This document shows, piece by piece, positions 1 through 7,036 of a stretch of DNA of 50,896 nt. A program made the translations under genes and the position numbers. The stretch is taken from NCBI GenBank assembly GCA_029210945.1, contig JARGGH010000023.1, forward strand, positions 1-50,896, given 5' to 3'. The notes under the pieces were generated by a model. It saw nothing but the letters and a program-made list of their open reading frames with translations. It searched no databases and was not told the origin of the DNA. Source of the stretch: Anaerolineales bacterium. GTDB lineage: Bacteria > Chloroflexota > Anaerolineae > Anaerolineales > E44-bin32. The number at the start of each line of letters is the position of its first letter. Position 1 is the stretch's first letter.

Positions 1-195
1 CGCCTCCGGAAGGATGGATGGAGGCAAGGAGAAAATGATTGGGCTGAGCAGCCACTGGATGCAGATCATGCTCCGCGCCTGCAATCTGGAAACCATAAGA
101 CTTTGGTGCTTTATGGCCGATCGATTCCTCATGAGCAGAACGATGTTCTTCAAAGAAGCGTGCTCCTTGCTGGCGGACACCTATTCGCTCTATAA
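1..195 (+). CDS. Possible 3' end of an unidentified gene
   Basis: Frame 1 is open from the first base of the window and ends with TAA at 193-195, giving 64 residues without a start. The tail reads as a plausible protein end (LVLYGRSIPHEQNDVLQRSV, then a short hydrophobic end), but I do not recognise a family. The minus strand and another forward frame are also open here, so coding status is uncertain. It lies on the same strand and in the same frame as the truncated membrane glycosyltransferase downstream, separated from it by several stops and a hairpin. Confidence 0.25.
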   Translation, partial: RLRKDGWRQGENDWAEQPLDADHAPRLQSGNHKTLVLYGRSIPHEQNDVLQRSVLLAGGHLFAL

Positions 196-302
196 TCCAC
201 GCACTGAAAACATCTGAGTAGTGCTCTCTTCTGCTGCCTACATCACTCCCTAAATTCCAGATGACACTAAGTTGAGCGCTCGGCTCAGTTCAACTCGAGA
301 TT

Positions 303-324
303 ATGTGGCGGCTTCGCGCCACAT
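303..324. other. Perfect 8-bp hairpin, possible terminator
   Basis: ATGTGGCG at 303-310 and CGCCACAT at 317-324 are exact reverse complements around the loop GCTTCG. It lies between the end of the partial reading frame and the truncated glycosyltransferase. No clear T-run follows, so termination is uncertain. Confidence 0.4.
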
Positions 325-351
325 TAATCTCTTAACTCGTTCGTAAGCGCA

Positions 352-849
352 TTGGGGGCTGAGGGGAGACGAATAACGAGGTTCCTGCCGGCGATCGGAC
401 CTCTGCTGGGGATCGTGATGTTTATGTTATGGAGGGATCAAGCTGGTTACCCATCCTATCAAGCGCTGCAAATGACCATGTCCAGTCGTGAAATCGGGTT
501 TGGAATTGAGCTGCAGGGCGTGATATCTCCGGGCATATGGCTCTTACGTGGGTGGCCGAATCTGCTTGCGCTCTTGATAGGGATAGGATCGATACTATGG
601 GCGTACCGGATCCGGAAGAGAGACTGGGCGGCTTTCGAGGCTGCGCTCCTGGTGATTCCAATCCTGAGCGCACCCAGTTTTGAGCCGCTGGATGGTCTGG
701 CACGCTACGCCCTGCTCGGCTTTCCAGCTTTCTTTGCAATCTCAGATTGGCTTCCACGAGGGTGGAAACGCCTTGTGCTGTTTGCTCTCGCGGTTGGAGG
801 AAATCTTTACCTCTCGGGTCTTTTCATAATGTGGGGCTTTATTGGCTAG
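352..849 (+). pseudogene. C-terminal remnant of a mannosyltransferase-like membrane glycosyltransferase
   Basis: The 165-residue frame, from a TTG at 352, is strongly hydrophobic with about four membrane helices. It carries the tail typical of PIG-V-like or GT39-like mannosyltransferases: a conserved ARYALLGFPAFFAISDWL stretch near residues 116-134, then a final helix. Family members are usually about 400 residues and keep their acidic catalytic loop near the N-terminus. That part is missing, and the 350 bp upstream do not encode it in any frame I can follow. The upstream sequence has no convincing ribosome binding site. I therefore read it as a truncated, probably inactive gene; a rearrangement or assembly join just upstream is an alternative. 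Confidence 0.5.
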
Positions 850-947
850 CTGCAGGTCTTAATCGCGACCAGCTTAGAGGGTGCATCAAGAGATTGTTGA
901 GGTTTCGAGCAACACCGTATCTGCAGTGGATTTAATGAGGAATACTG

Positions 948-1556
948 ATGATCGAGAACCCGGGAGAAAGATTACGATCGCTTGCATTGAGGATGGAACG
1001 CCAATTGGAAACGCCGCTCGCGGAGCAGCGCAGGCAAAACGAGAAGCATCTCGTCTTCGGAGCGGGCGATCCGGCCGCAGAGGTTGTTTTCGTGGGAGAG
1101 GCACCCGGCCGGCGAGAAGCGGAGAGCGGCGAGCCGTTTGTCGGCGCGGCTGGAAAACTCCTGGAGGCCCTTTTGTCGGAAATCGGGTTGGAGCGTGGGG
1201 CGGTATACATCACGAACGTCGTCAAGGACCGGCCGCCCGGGAACCGCAGGCCTCGCGTTGGCGAGATCGAATCGTATAAGCCGTACTTGATCAGGCAGTT
1301 GGATATCATCCAGCCTGAGATCATCGTCCCGCTGGGACTTGTCGCCAGCAAGGTCGTGCTGGAAATGTTTGCTGCCGGACCGGGCAGTCATACGATGGGT
1401 GCGCTGCATGGACACATCTTCGAGTGTGATGCTGCATGGGGAGAGATCCGGATCCTTCCGATGTACCATCCGGCGGCCTCATTTTACGGATCCCTCTCGA
1501 AGGCCGACCTGCAAGAGGATTTCAAGGTCCTTCAGGATATCCTCGGCGGTGTTTAG
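948..1556 (+). CDS. Uracil-DNA glycosylase, family 4-like, lacking Fe-S cysteines
   Basis: Members of this family remove uracil from DNA to start base-excision repair. The 202-residue protein has the family motif A, GEAPGRREAESGEPFVG (residues 50-66), the ITNVVK...RPPGNRRPR segment (88-103) and the HPAA motif (H173). The start ATG at 948 follows GAGGAA at a proper distance. Family 4 enzymes normally bind a 4Fe-4S cluster through four cysteines. Here the position in NVVKxRPPGN is Asp94, the later one in EIExxKPYL is Tyr110, and the N-terminal CxxC region (about residues 19-22) has no cysteine. The only cysteine is C159. The fold should be kept, but the cluster cannot be. It stands alone and is followed by a terminator hairpin. 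Confidence 0.88.
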   Translation: MIENPGERLRSLALRMERQLETPLAEQRRQNEKHLVFGAGDPAAEVVFVGEAPGRREAESGEPFVGAAGKLLEALLSEIGLERGAVYITNVVKDRPPGNRRPRVGEIESYKPYLIRQLDIIQPEIIVPLGLVASKVVLEMFAAGPGSHTMGALHGHIFECDAAWGEIRILPMYHPAASFYGSLSKADLQEDFKVLQDILGGV

Positions 1557-1581
1557 CGGCGTACCAGAACCAAACACAGAA

Positions 1582-1608
1582 ACCGGCCCTCACGGCGCAA
1601 GGGCCGGT
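1582..1608 (+). terminator. Terminator-like hairpin after the uracil-DNA glycosylase gene
   Basis: ACCGGCCCT (1582-1590) pairs perfectly with AGGGCCGGT (1600-1608) around a 9-nt loop. It starts 25 nt after the stop codon. A strong T-run is lacking. Confidence 0.55.
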
Positions 1609-1884
1609 CTCAATAGATAGTAGATGTCATTCTACGAAACGGCTAACCGCTCGATCCACACCTATGCTGGCAAGAGCTTTACAACCTAATTTGTACTGCC
1701 GCGTCAGGTGTTAAGCGTGCCGCGGTATGGATAAATCGTGGAAGCGAATCCTATCCATATTCTCAATGTCGAGCGGTATGGTAGATAGAGCATCGTTATC
1801 CGCATCCGTACCCTAGAACTAGAATTATCCGCGGAGGGTGCGTTCCTGCACCCATGCGGATTGACATATGGAAAGGCAGGTTGG
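1609..1884. other. Intergenic stretch without a recognisable gene
   Basis: Together with the terminator this leaves about 330 bp without a gene. The only structure I see is a short hairpin, GGGTGC (1836-1841) with GCACCC (1848-1853), just before the aldo/keto reductase gene. A TTGACA occurs at 1861-1866, but it lies too close to the start codon to serve as its -35 box. Confidence 0.4.
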
Positions 1885-2655
1885 ATGGATACGATCGAAG
1901 TATTTCAGGAGGAGCTCCCGCGGATTGGTTTCGGCACATGGGATATTCGCGGGCAAAGTGGATTTAAAGCGCTTCAAGCGGCGATCGAGAATGGTTATCG
2001 CCATTTTGATACGGCGGAGATGTATCGCAATGAAGACATCGTCGGGGAAGCGGTTGCCGGCTCCGGATTGGATCGTGAGGAATTTTTCCTGACCACGAAG
2101 GCGTGGAGTGATAATCTGACCCATGCAGAAATCAAGCGCGCCTGCGAGCAGAGCCTGGACCGACTGGGCACGGATTATGTAGATCTTTATTTGATCCATC
2201 GTCCAGGATCGGCGCCGCTGGAAGAGACATTCGCCGGGATGCAGGAGTTGGTGTCGGAGGGCAAGACGCGCTTCATCGGCGTGAGCAATTTTTCGGTTGA
2301 GCAGCTTGAGCGCTCGATCTCGATCTCCGATGAACCGATCTTCACCAACCAGGTTGAATATCATCCCTATCGGCGGCGGGATGCGCTGCTGTCGTTTTGT
2401 GAGCAGCAGGGGGTCATATTGACGGCTTACAGCCCTGTCGCGCGCGGGCGTGTGCTGAGGGATAAGATCCTTCAAGACATCGGCGATCGTTATGACAAGA
2501 CCCCTGCACAGGTGGCGTTGCGCTGGTTGGTGCAGCAGGATTATGTGATTGCGATTCCGAAGGCAGAGTCGGCGGAGCACCAGCGCGAAAATCTGGACGT
2601 ATTTGATTTCGTACTATCAGAGGAGGAGATGCGCCGGATCGACAGACTCGGCTGA
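1885..2655 (+). CDS. Aldo/keto reductase
   Basis: This is a cytosolic NAD(P)H-dependent carbonyl reductase of the (beta/alpha)8-barrel aldo/keto reductase superfamily, in the shorter 2,5-diketogluconate-reductase-like branch (256 residues). The catalytic tetrad is visible: Asp and Tyr in HFDTAEMY, Lys in LTTKAW and His in LIHRPG. Near the C-terminus the cofactor-binding segment VIAIPKAESAEHQRENLDVF is conserved. The reading frame could extend to a TTG at 1861. I prefer ATG 1885 because AGGCAGG lies just upstream and the N-terminus then matches the family. The natural substrate cannot be told from sequence. It seems to be a single-gene unit. Confidence 0.9.
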   Translation: MDTIEVFQEELPRIGFGTWDIRGQSGFKALQAAIENGYRHFDTAEMYRNEDIVGEAVAGSGLDREEFFLTTKAWSDNLTHAEIKRACEQSLDRLGTDYVDLYLIHRPGSAPLEETFAGMQELVSEGKTRFIGVSNFSVEQLERSISISDEPIFTNQVEYHPYRRRDALLSFCEQQGVILTAYSPVARGRVLRDKILQDIGDRYDKTPAQVALRWLVQQDYVIAIPKAESAEHQRENLDVFDFVLSEEEMRRIDRLG

Positions 2656-2942
2656 AGGTTTCAATCCTAACAATTACCTCGATCAGGAAGGGCATGCGCG
2701 GCAGGCCGCCATCGCCCGATTAAACCCCGCAGCTCTCTTGATGATAAGAGCGCCAGCCGCCTCTAGCCTGCGATCGACCATCCAAGCCCAGGCGCTGTTT
2801 GACACGCTAGATGGGCGATAATGAACTTCAAGCGTTCATCGAGCAGGCCTCCTGATGAGCGCGACTGAATGACAAGGTAATTCCCCCATTCGATATGGAT
2901 AGCCTGTGTGCAAGCAAGGTTGACTGCAGGAGGTGCCTCAAC

Positions 2943-3749
2943 ATGATCAAGAATCTACGGGCTAACAAGATCGTATTCATCCTCACCGGCATCCTTGCGC
3001 TGATCGCGGCCACGATCGGCGTACTGCGGCCGGAAATGTATGATCCGGTGATCGTATTCGAGCGGGTGATCCCCGGTGTGTTCACACAGGACCTGCTCGT
3101 CCTGGTCGGCGCGCTGATTCTGATTGCGCTCTCACTTTCGATGGAGGGGCGCGATATCAGGAAGGCGATCGTGATCTTCGGCGTGCTTGGCTTTTTCTTC
3201 TACGCATATGGCATCTATGCGATCGAGCAGGTTTACACACTGCTCTATCCTCTCTACCTCACCATCCTGGCGTTCAGTTTTTATGGACTCATTTACGGTT
3301 TGGGGAGTGTGGATCAGGCGGAGGTTGAGCGGCTGGAGCTGCCCGGGTGGATTCGAACGGCAGCCGCGGGCTATGGCATTTTCATCGCAGTGATGTTCAA
3401 CTTCATCTGGTTCAGCCAGTTAATCCCTTATCTTCAGAGCGCCAACCGGATCGAGAACCTCTTCTCGGTTTACATTATCGATCTCGTGTTCATCATGCCG
3501 GGCTTTGTGCTTGCCGCAGTGCTTGCGCTGCGCAGGCGAGCCATGGGGATCATCGGGCTGCCGGCGCTTTTTATCCTGGGGGTCGGCATCCTGAGTCCGC
3601 TGGCGTTGGCCGAGCTGATCAAGCCGCTGCGCTACGACGCGCCGATGGTCATGGGTGAATTTACGCTCTACGCCGTCCTATCGATCGCATTCCTGACCTT
3701 TTCGGTCGTGTATCTGGCGGCGCTCAGGGAGCCCGAAGCGCTTTCCTGA
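2943..3749 (+). CDS. Multi-pass integral membrane protein of unknown function
   Basis: The 268-residue protein has about eight hydrophobic segments, spaced from residue 9 (VFILTGILALIAATIGVL) to the C-terminus. There is no signal peptide distinct from the first helix. I see no catalytic motif and do not recognise the family. ATG 2943 is chosen over an upstream in-frame ATG at 2895 because AGGAGGT ends 7 nt before it. The gene is flanked by non-coding stretches of nearly 300 bp on both sides, so it is probably transcribed alone. Codon use resembles that of its neighbours. Confidence 0.75.
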   Translation: MIKNLRANKIVFILTGILALIAATIGVLRPEMYDPVIVFERVIPGVFTQDLLVLVGALILIALSLSMEGRDIRKAIVIFGVLGFFFYAYGIYAIEQVYTLLYPLYLTILAFSFYGLIYGLGSVDQAEVERLELPGWIRTAAAGYGIFIAVMFNFIWFSQLIPYLQSANRIENLFSVYIIDLVFIMPGFVLAAVLALRRRAMGIIGLPALFILGVGILSPLALAELIKPLRYDAPMVMGEFTLYAVLSIAFLTFSVVYLAALREPEALS

Positions 3750-4072
3750 TTGTCTGAGGACGAACCGTTCTCGACAGCCCGGTTTGTAACAGTGGCGCGG
3801 TCTGGGGACGGACATGAGGTCGAACATGCCGGTCGGAGCTCTTTCTGTGCGTGTGTACAGCCCGATTCCCAAGTTCCTGCCCCGCATTCCAGGCCTGTTT
3901 TGTGATTTTCACTGATCCTTGGTATGCTTAATATGGTGAGCTCGGAGTCCCCGCTCTTTGGCACGCCTCTCAGGGTTTGTAACCCGTTTCGGCGAGCGCA
4001 AACATAAATCCCTTCACCGCGATAGACCATCGCCGATCTGTTCGCGCAGTTCTCAGATAACGGGAGGACGCT
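3750..4072. other. Intergenic region upstream of a small gene
   Basis: This 323-bp stretch has no convincing reading frame; the overlapping minus-strand frames have no family features. It should hold the promoter of the 59-residue gene at 4073. A GGGTT-TGT-AACCC mini-hairpin lies near 3975-3987. I see no known RNA element. Confidence 0.35.
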
Positions 4073-4252
4073 ATGAAGTTCGTTGAACACGTTCGACGGT
4101 GGAAAGGCTTTACGAAATTAAAACCCCAGTGGAAAGTCAGGCGGAGCTACAGCATCGTCCCCGGTGGAGAGATCAAAGAAGGGGACAAGTACTTCGAGTA
4201 TGCTGAGATGAAACGCGGCCGTGTCTACGACAAGCCGAAATGGGACCGCTGA
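4073..4252 (+). CDS. Small basic protein, 59 residues, unknown
   Basis: The frame ATG 4073 to TGA 4252 has an excellent ribosome binding site (GGGAGGA, 5 nt before ATG). It encodes a basic, Lys/Arg- and aromatic-rich protein starting MKFVEHVRRWKGFTKLKP, with GGEIKEGDKYFEYAEMKRGR further on. There is no membrane segment or cysteine. It ends 23 nt before a strong bidirectional terminator. The ribosome site, codon quality and terminator argue that it is real although short. I do not recognise a family; the pattern could suit a small nucleic-acid-binding or ribosome-associated protein, but that is speculation. Confidence 0.6.
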   Translation: MKFVEHVRRWKGFTKLKPQWKVRRSYSIVPGGEIKEGDKYFEYAEMKRGRVYDKPKWDR

Positions 4253-4275
4253 TCGTTCAAAATTGGATAAACTTA

Positions 4276-4306
4276 ATGCAGGGGTGGGAGATCCCCACCC
4301 CTGCAT
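4276..4306. terminator. Bidirectional intrinsic terminator, 13-bp stem
   Basis: ATGCAGGGGTGGG (4276-4288) pairs perfectly with its complement at 4294-4306 around a 5-nt loop, with a T-run (CTTTTTG) shortly after on the plus strand. It sits between two convergent genes and can serve both. Confidence 0.8.
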
Positions 4307-4322
4307 GTGAAAGCTTTTTGCC

Positions 4323-4499
4323 TTAGGTCTGGTCTTCGATATCAGCCTTGGGGGCGTTTTTCTTCACCGACTCGATTCCGTTCTTACACCCGGCTTTTGA
4401 AGTGTAGCCTTCGCCGGTGGCGATGATCTGATTGTTGTCAGCGAGCAGTCTCCAGCGAAATTGCTTCTTCTTATCCTGATAGATCTGGAATTTTGCCAT
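4323..4499 (-). CDS. DUF1508 (YegP-like) small protein
   Basis: A 58-residue protein consisting of one DUF1508 repeat. The pattern FQIYQDKKKQFRWRL, then IIATGEGYTSKAGCKNGIES and VKKNAPKADIED, matches the family closely. Such proteins are small cytosolic alpha/beta proteins of unknown biochemical role; the E. coli relative YegP has two repeats, this one only one. The frame extends 15 codons upstream, but ATG 4499 is preferred because AGGAGA precedes it and the repeat begins there. It is convergent with the 59-residue gene and divergent from the DUF3597 gene. Confidence 0.85.
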   Translation of the reverse strand: MAKFQIYQDKKKQFRWRLLADNNQIIATGEGYTSKAGCKNGIESVKKNAPKADIEDQT

Positions 4500-4711
4500 T
4501 GAGATATCTCCTTCGCTTCTATGAGTTGATCTACTATTGATCATATCATCTCTTCAAGGGTGATCTTGGAAAGCGGCTAAAGATCCGCTAGTTGGCGGTT
4601 GATCCGTAATTCGCCCATGTTACACTTATTAGGTAGACGTTTAACGGATGAGGGGATCTCAATATCGAATGATCCATTAATCCAGCACAGCACAGAAGGA
4701 GAATGGGAACA

Positions 4712-5119
4712 ATGAGCATCTTTGGAAATATCCTGAACAGTCTAGGACTGGGGAAGAAAGAAGAGACTCCGAAGCCGGCTGCCGGTAAAGACACCGGGAT
4801 GGCGGAGCGGATCGCCAAGCTGCGCGCCTCGCGTGCCAAACGGGATAAAGAAGTCCCGATGGTGGACGTGATGAGCAAGCTTGAGAAGATGGCCGAGGAG
4901 AATCCCGCGGAACTTAATTGGAAGACCTCGATCGTCGATCTGCTCAAGCTGCTCGGCATCGACAGCAGCTACGAAGCACGACGCGAACTGGCTGTTGAGC
5001 TCGGCTGCCCGAAAGATAAGATGGACGATTCGGCCGAGATGAACACCTGGCTGCACAAGGCGGTCTTGATCGAGATCGCAGAGAACGGCGGTAACGTCCC
5101 GGACGCATTGCTGGACTAA
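4712..5119 (+). CDS. DUF3597 domain protein
   Basis: A 135-residue soluble protein. It begins MSIFGNILNSLG, as DUF3597 proteins do, then has a charged, low-complexity linker (about residues 15-50) and the conserved helical C-terminal domain with LNWKTSIVDLLKLLGIDSS and MNTWLHKAVL. The family resembles the LysM-adjacent and YidB-like small domain proteins, and its function is not known. ATG 4712 is used rather than ATG 4703, because AAGGAG (4696-4701) is 10 nt from the former and only 1 nt from the latter. Two consecutive hairpins terminate the unit. Confidence 0.88.
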   Translation: MSIFGNILNSLGLGKKEETPKPAAGKDTGMAERIAKLRASRAKRDKEVPMVDVMSKLEKMAEENPAELNWKTSIVDLLKLLGIDSSYEARRELAVELGCPKDKMDDSAEMNTWLHKAVLIEIAENGGNVPDALLD

Positions 5120-5127
5120 CGATGCAC

Positions 5128-5197
5128 GGCTGCGGTGCTGTTGTGAGTCGCACCGCAGCCCGACATGATGACTGAAAGCGCCCGCGAGGGCGCTTTT
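5128..5197 (+). terminator. Tandem terminator hairpins after the DUF3597 gene
   Basis: The first hairpin is an 11-bp perfect stem (5128-5138 with 5150-5160). The second is AAAGCGCCC (5175-5183) with GGGCGCTTT (5188-5196) around GCGA, followed by T, the classic shape of an intrinsic terminator. Confidence 0.8.
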
Positions 5198-5243
5198 GGG
5201 TTGGATGGGTGCGGCGCGATGCCGCGGCCCTACCAGAATCAAT

Positions 5244-5270
5244 GTAGGGACGGGGTTACCCCGCCCCTAC
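5244..5270. repeat. REP-like GC-rich inverted repeat
   Basis: GTAGGG-a-CGGGGT and ACCCCG-c-CCCTAC form an almost perfect 27-nt inverted repeat with one internal mismatch. It lies between a terminator and the tRNA gene, encodes nothing, and resembles dispersed palindromic elements. Only one copy is in the window, so its repeat nature is inferred. Confidence 0.35.
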
Positions 5271-5285
5271 GCATTTCTTTGCAGG

Positions 5286-5357
5286 CTCCTCGGGCTGGAT
5301 TCGAACCAGCAACCTACCGGTTAACAGCCGGCCGCTCTGCCGTTGAGCTACCGAGGA
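5286..5357 (-). tRNA. tRNA-Asn (anticodon GTT)
   Basis: Read on the minus strand, the 72-nt sequence folds as a complete cloverleaf. The acceptor stem is TCCTCGG/CCGAGGA, the D-arm GCTC...GAGC, the anticodon stem GCCGG/CCGGT with loop CTGTTAA (anticodon GTT), and the T-arm GCTGG-TTCGAAT-CCAGC with a G discriminator. CCA is not encoded. Confidence 0.96.
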
Positions 5358-5442
5358 AGGCGGGTGGATTATAACCGTCACCGCCTGCGAGCGTCAAGAA
5401 GCAGCACCACGGAGCTCTGCAGGGCGAGTCACGCGAATGCAC

Positions 5443-5448
5443 TATAAT
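5443..5448 (+). promoter_or_regulatory. -10 box of a probable leaderless promoter for the DUF2085 gene
   Basis: A consensus TATAAT lies 8 nt before ATG 5457. Transcription starting about 7 nt after the box would begin at or next to the start codon. No good -35 box is visible. No ribosome binding site precedes the ATG. Confidence 0.55.
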
Positions 5449-5456
5449 GTTGGACC

Positions 5457-6284
5457 ATGATGGCTGAGCAGACTCCTGAACGCAGCCCGGCGCGAGGCAG
5501 GATGCGCCCGCTGCCCATATTCATCGCACTGGCTGTGCTGCTGATCACCGGCCTGTGGCTGGCGCTCACGCCCGAGGGCTTGCTGGGCAAGACGGATGCG
5601 GTCGGCTACGCGGTCTGCCACCGGATCGACGTGCGCTCGTTTCATCTGGGCGAACGCCCGCTCCCGCTCTGTGCCCGCTGCACGGGCATGTATCTGGCCG
5701 CGTTGTCCGCTTTCGCGTTCTTCACAATTACCGCCGGCAGGGCAGGCTTATATCCCCGCCGGGCGGTGATCGCCGTCCTGGTGGCGGGCGCCGCGCTGTG
5801 GGCGTTCGACGGGCTGAATTCATTCGCGACGCTGATCCCGGGCGCCCCTCACCTTTATGAACCGAACAACACGCTGCGCTTGATCACGGGCAGCATGATC
5901 GGCGTGGGGTTGATGACGATGATCTATCCGGCCTTCCAGCAGATCGCGTGGGTCGATTGGGAAGCGGCGCGTGTCATCCCCGGTCGGCGCCAATTCACCG
6001 CGCTGCTGCTGGTCGTCGGTTTTGTGGATCTGCTCGTCCTGACAGAACAGCCGCTGGTGCTCTATCCGCTGGCGATTCTGAGCGGCGTTGGCGTGCTGGT
6101 GTTGTTGACGCTTGCGTACAGCTTGATCGCGCTTCAGATCCTGAAACGTGAATCAGCTGCGCGGACAGGCTTTGATCTGGCCCTTCCGGTTTTTCTTGGA
6201 TTTGGATTGGCGCTGCTGCAGGTGGGCGGCATCGACTTGCTGCGCTACCTGGCAACAGGCACATGGGGTGGCTTCCACCTCTAA
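5457..6284 (+). CDS. DUF2085 family membrane protein
   Basis: The 275-residue protein has about seven membrane helices and the DUF2085 signature: AVCHRIDVRSFHLG followed by LPLCARCTGMYLA near residues 53-80. The signature holds a CHR and a CxRC motif that would suit metal or redox chemistry at the membrane face. The biochemical role of the family is not known to me. Two ATGs are adjacent (5457 and 5460); either could be used, and no ribosome binding site is seen, consistent with a leaderless message. It is followed after 12 nt by the DUF4126 gene, so the two form an operon. Confidence 0.85.
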   Translation: MMAEQTPERSPARGRMRPLPIFIALAVLLITGLWLALTPEGLLGKTDAVGYAVCHRIDVRSFHLGERPLPLCARCTGMYLAALSAFAFFTITAGRAGLYPRRAVIAVLVAGAALWAFDGLNSFATLIPGAPHLYEPNNTLRLITGSMIGVGLMTMIYPAFQQIAWVDWEAARVIPGRRQFTALLLVVGFVDLLVLTEQPLVLYPLAILSGVGVLVLLTLAYSLIALQILKRESAARTGFDLALPVFLGFGLALLQVGGIDLLRYLATGTWGGFHL

Positions 6285-6296
6285 GGGAGTCTATCG

Positions 6297-6866
6297 ATGG
6301 ATCTTTGGAGTGGAGTGTTTGCTGCTTTTGGTCTGTCCGCCAGCGCGGGGTTGAACGCCTATCTGCCGCTTCTTTCGATCGCGCTGATCGGCCGGTTCAC
6401 CGATTTATTTTCACTTAACCAGCCGTGGGACGCGCTGACGAGCTGGTGGGTGATCGGCGTGCTCGTGGTTTTGAGCATCGTCGAGTTCTTCGCCGACAAG
6501 ATCCCGGCCGTCAACCACATCAATGACGCCGTCATGACCTTCGTGCGTCCGACGGCGGGCGCGATCGCGTTCGCGGCGAGCGCCAACGTGATCACCGAGG
6601 TGAATCCGGTGCTGGCGCTCATCGCCGGTTTGTTCATTGCCGGTGGGGTGCATGCAGCCAAGACGGCAGTCATCCGGCCGACCGTAACGGCGACAACCGC
6701 CGGCGTCGGGAACGTGCCCGTCAGCATCGCCGAAGATGTCCTGGCTGCAACGATCTCGGTGTTGTCAATCACCGTGCCGGTCGTGATCGCATCGCTGCTG
6801 ATCGTGATTACCTCGTTCGTGGTTTTCAGGATGTGGCGGCGTGCGAATCAGAGAGGTGGGGTCTAG
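6297..6866 (+). CDS. DUF4126 family membrane protein
   Basis: A 189-residue membrane protein. It has an N-terminal SASAGLNAYLPLLSIALIGR segment, a middle part with FADKIPAVNHINDAVMTFVRP, and three or four further helices. This matches the DUF4126 family, which has no known reaction. AAGGGAG precedes ATG 6297. It is the second gene of a two-gene unit with the DUF2085 protein, so both probably act in the same membrane process. The unit converges on the DUF1295 gene. Confidence 0.85.
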   Translation: MDLWSGVFAAFGLSASAGLNAYLPLLSIALIGRFTDLFSLNQPWDALTSWWVIGVLVVLSIVEFFADKIPAVNHINDAVMTFVRPTAGAIAFAASANVITEVNPVLALIAGLFIAGGVHAAKTAVIRPTVTATTAGVGNVPVSIAEDVLAATISVLSITVPVVIASLLIVITSFVVFRMWRRANQRGGV

Positions 6867-6891
6867 TTGGCAGGGATCACACCAATGTAGA

Positions 6892-6909
6892 CGCAGGCTT
6901 TAGCCTGCG
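6892..6909. terminator. Short inverted repeat between convergent genes
   Basis: CGCAGGCT (6892-6899) and AGCCTGCG (6902-6909) are exact complements around TT. It lies between the DUF4126 and DUF1295 genes. It may act as a two-way terminator or be a dispersed palindrome. Confidence 0.4.
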
Positions 6910-7036
6910 CTCAGATGATCCGGCGGGATGGGCGTTCCATTGGGGCCTCCGTGCCTCCGAATCGCCCGAGTACGGGCTAAAGCGCGTGACTGCATCTTCT
7001 TGTTTGCTTATGTATTCGCTCTGTGAAACTGGAAAC

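Noticed and set aside
14..217. 67-residue plus-strand frame at the left edge
   Set aside because: Rich in Met, Cys and Trp and implausible as a protein. The frame ending at 195 is a better, though weak, candidate.
1861..1866. TTGACA as a -35 box of the aldo/keto reductase gene
   Set aside because: It lies only about 20 nt before the start codon, which leaves no room for a -10 box upstream of the ATG.
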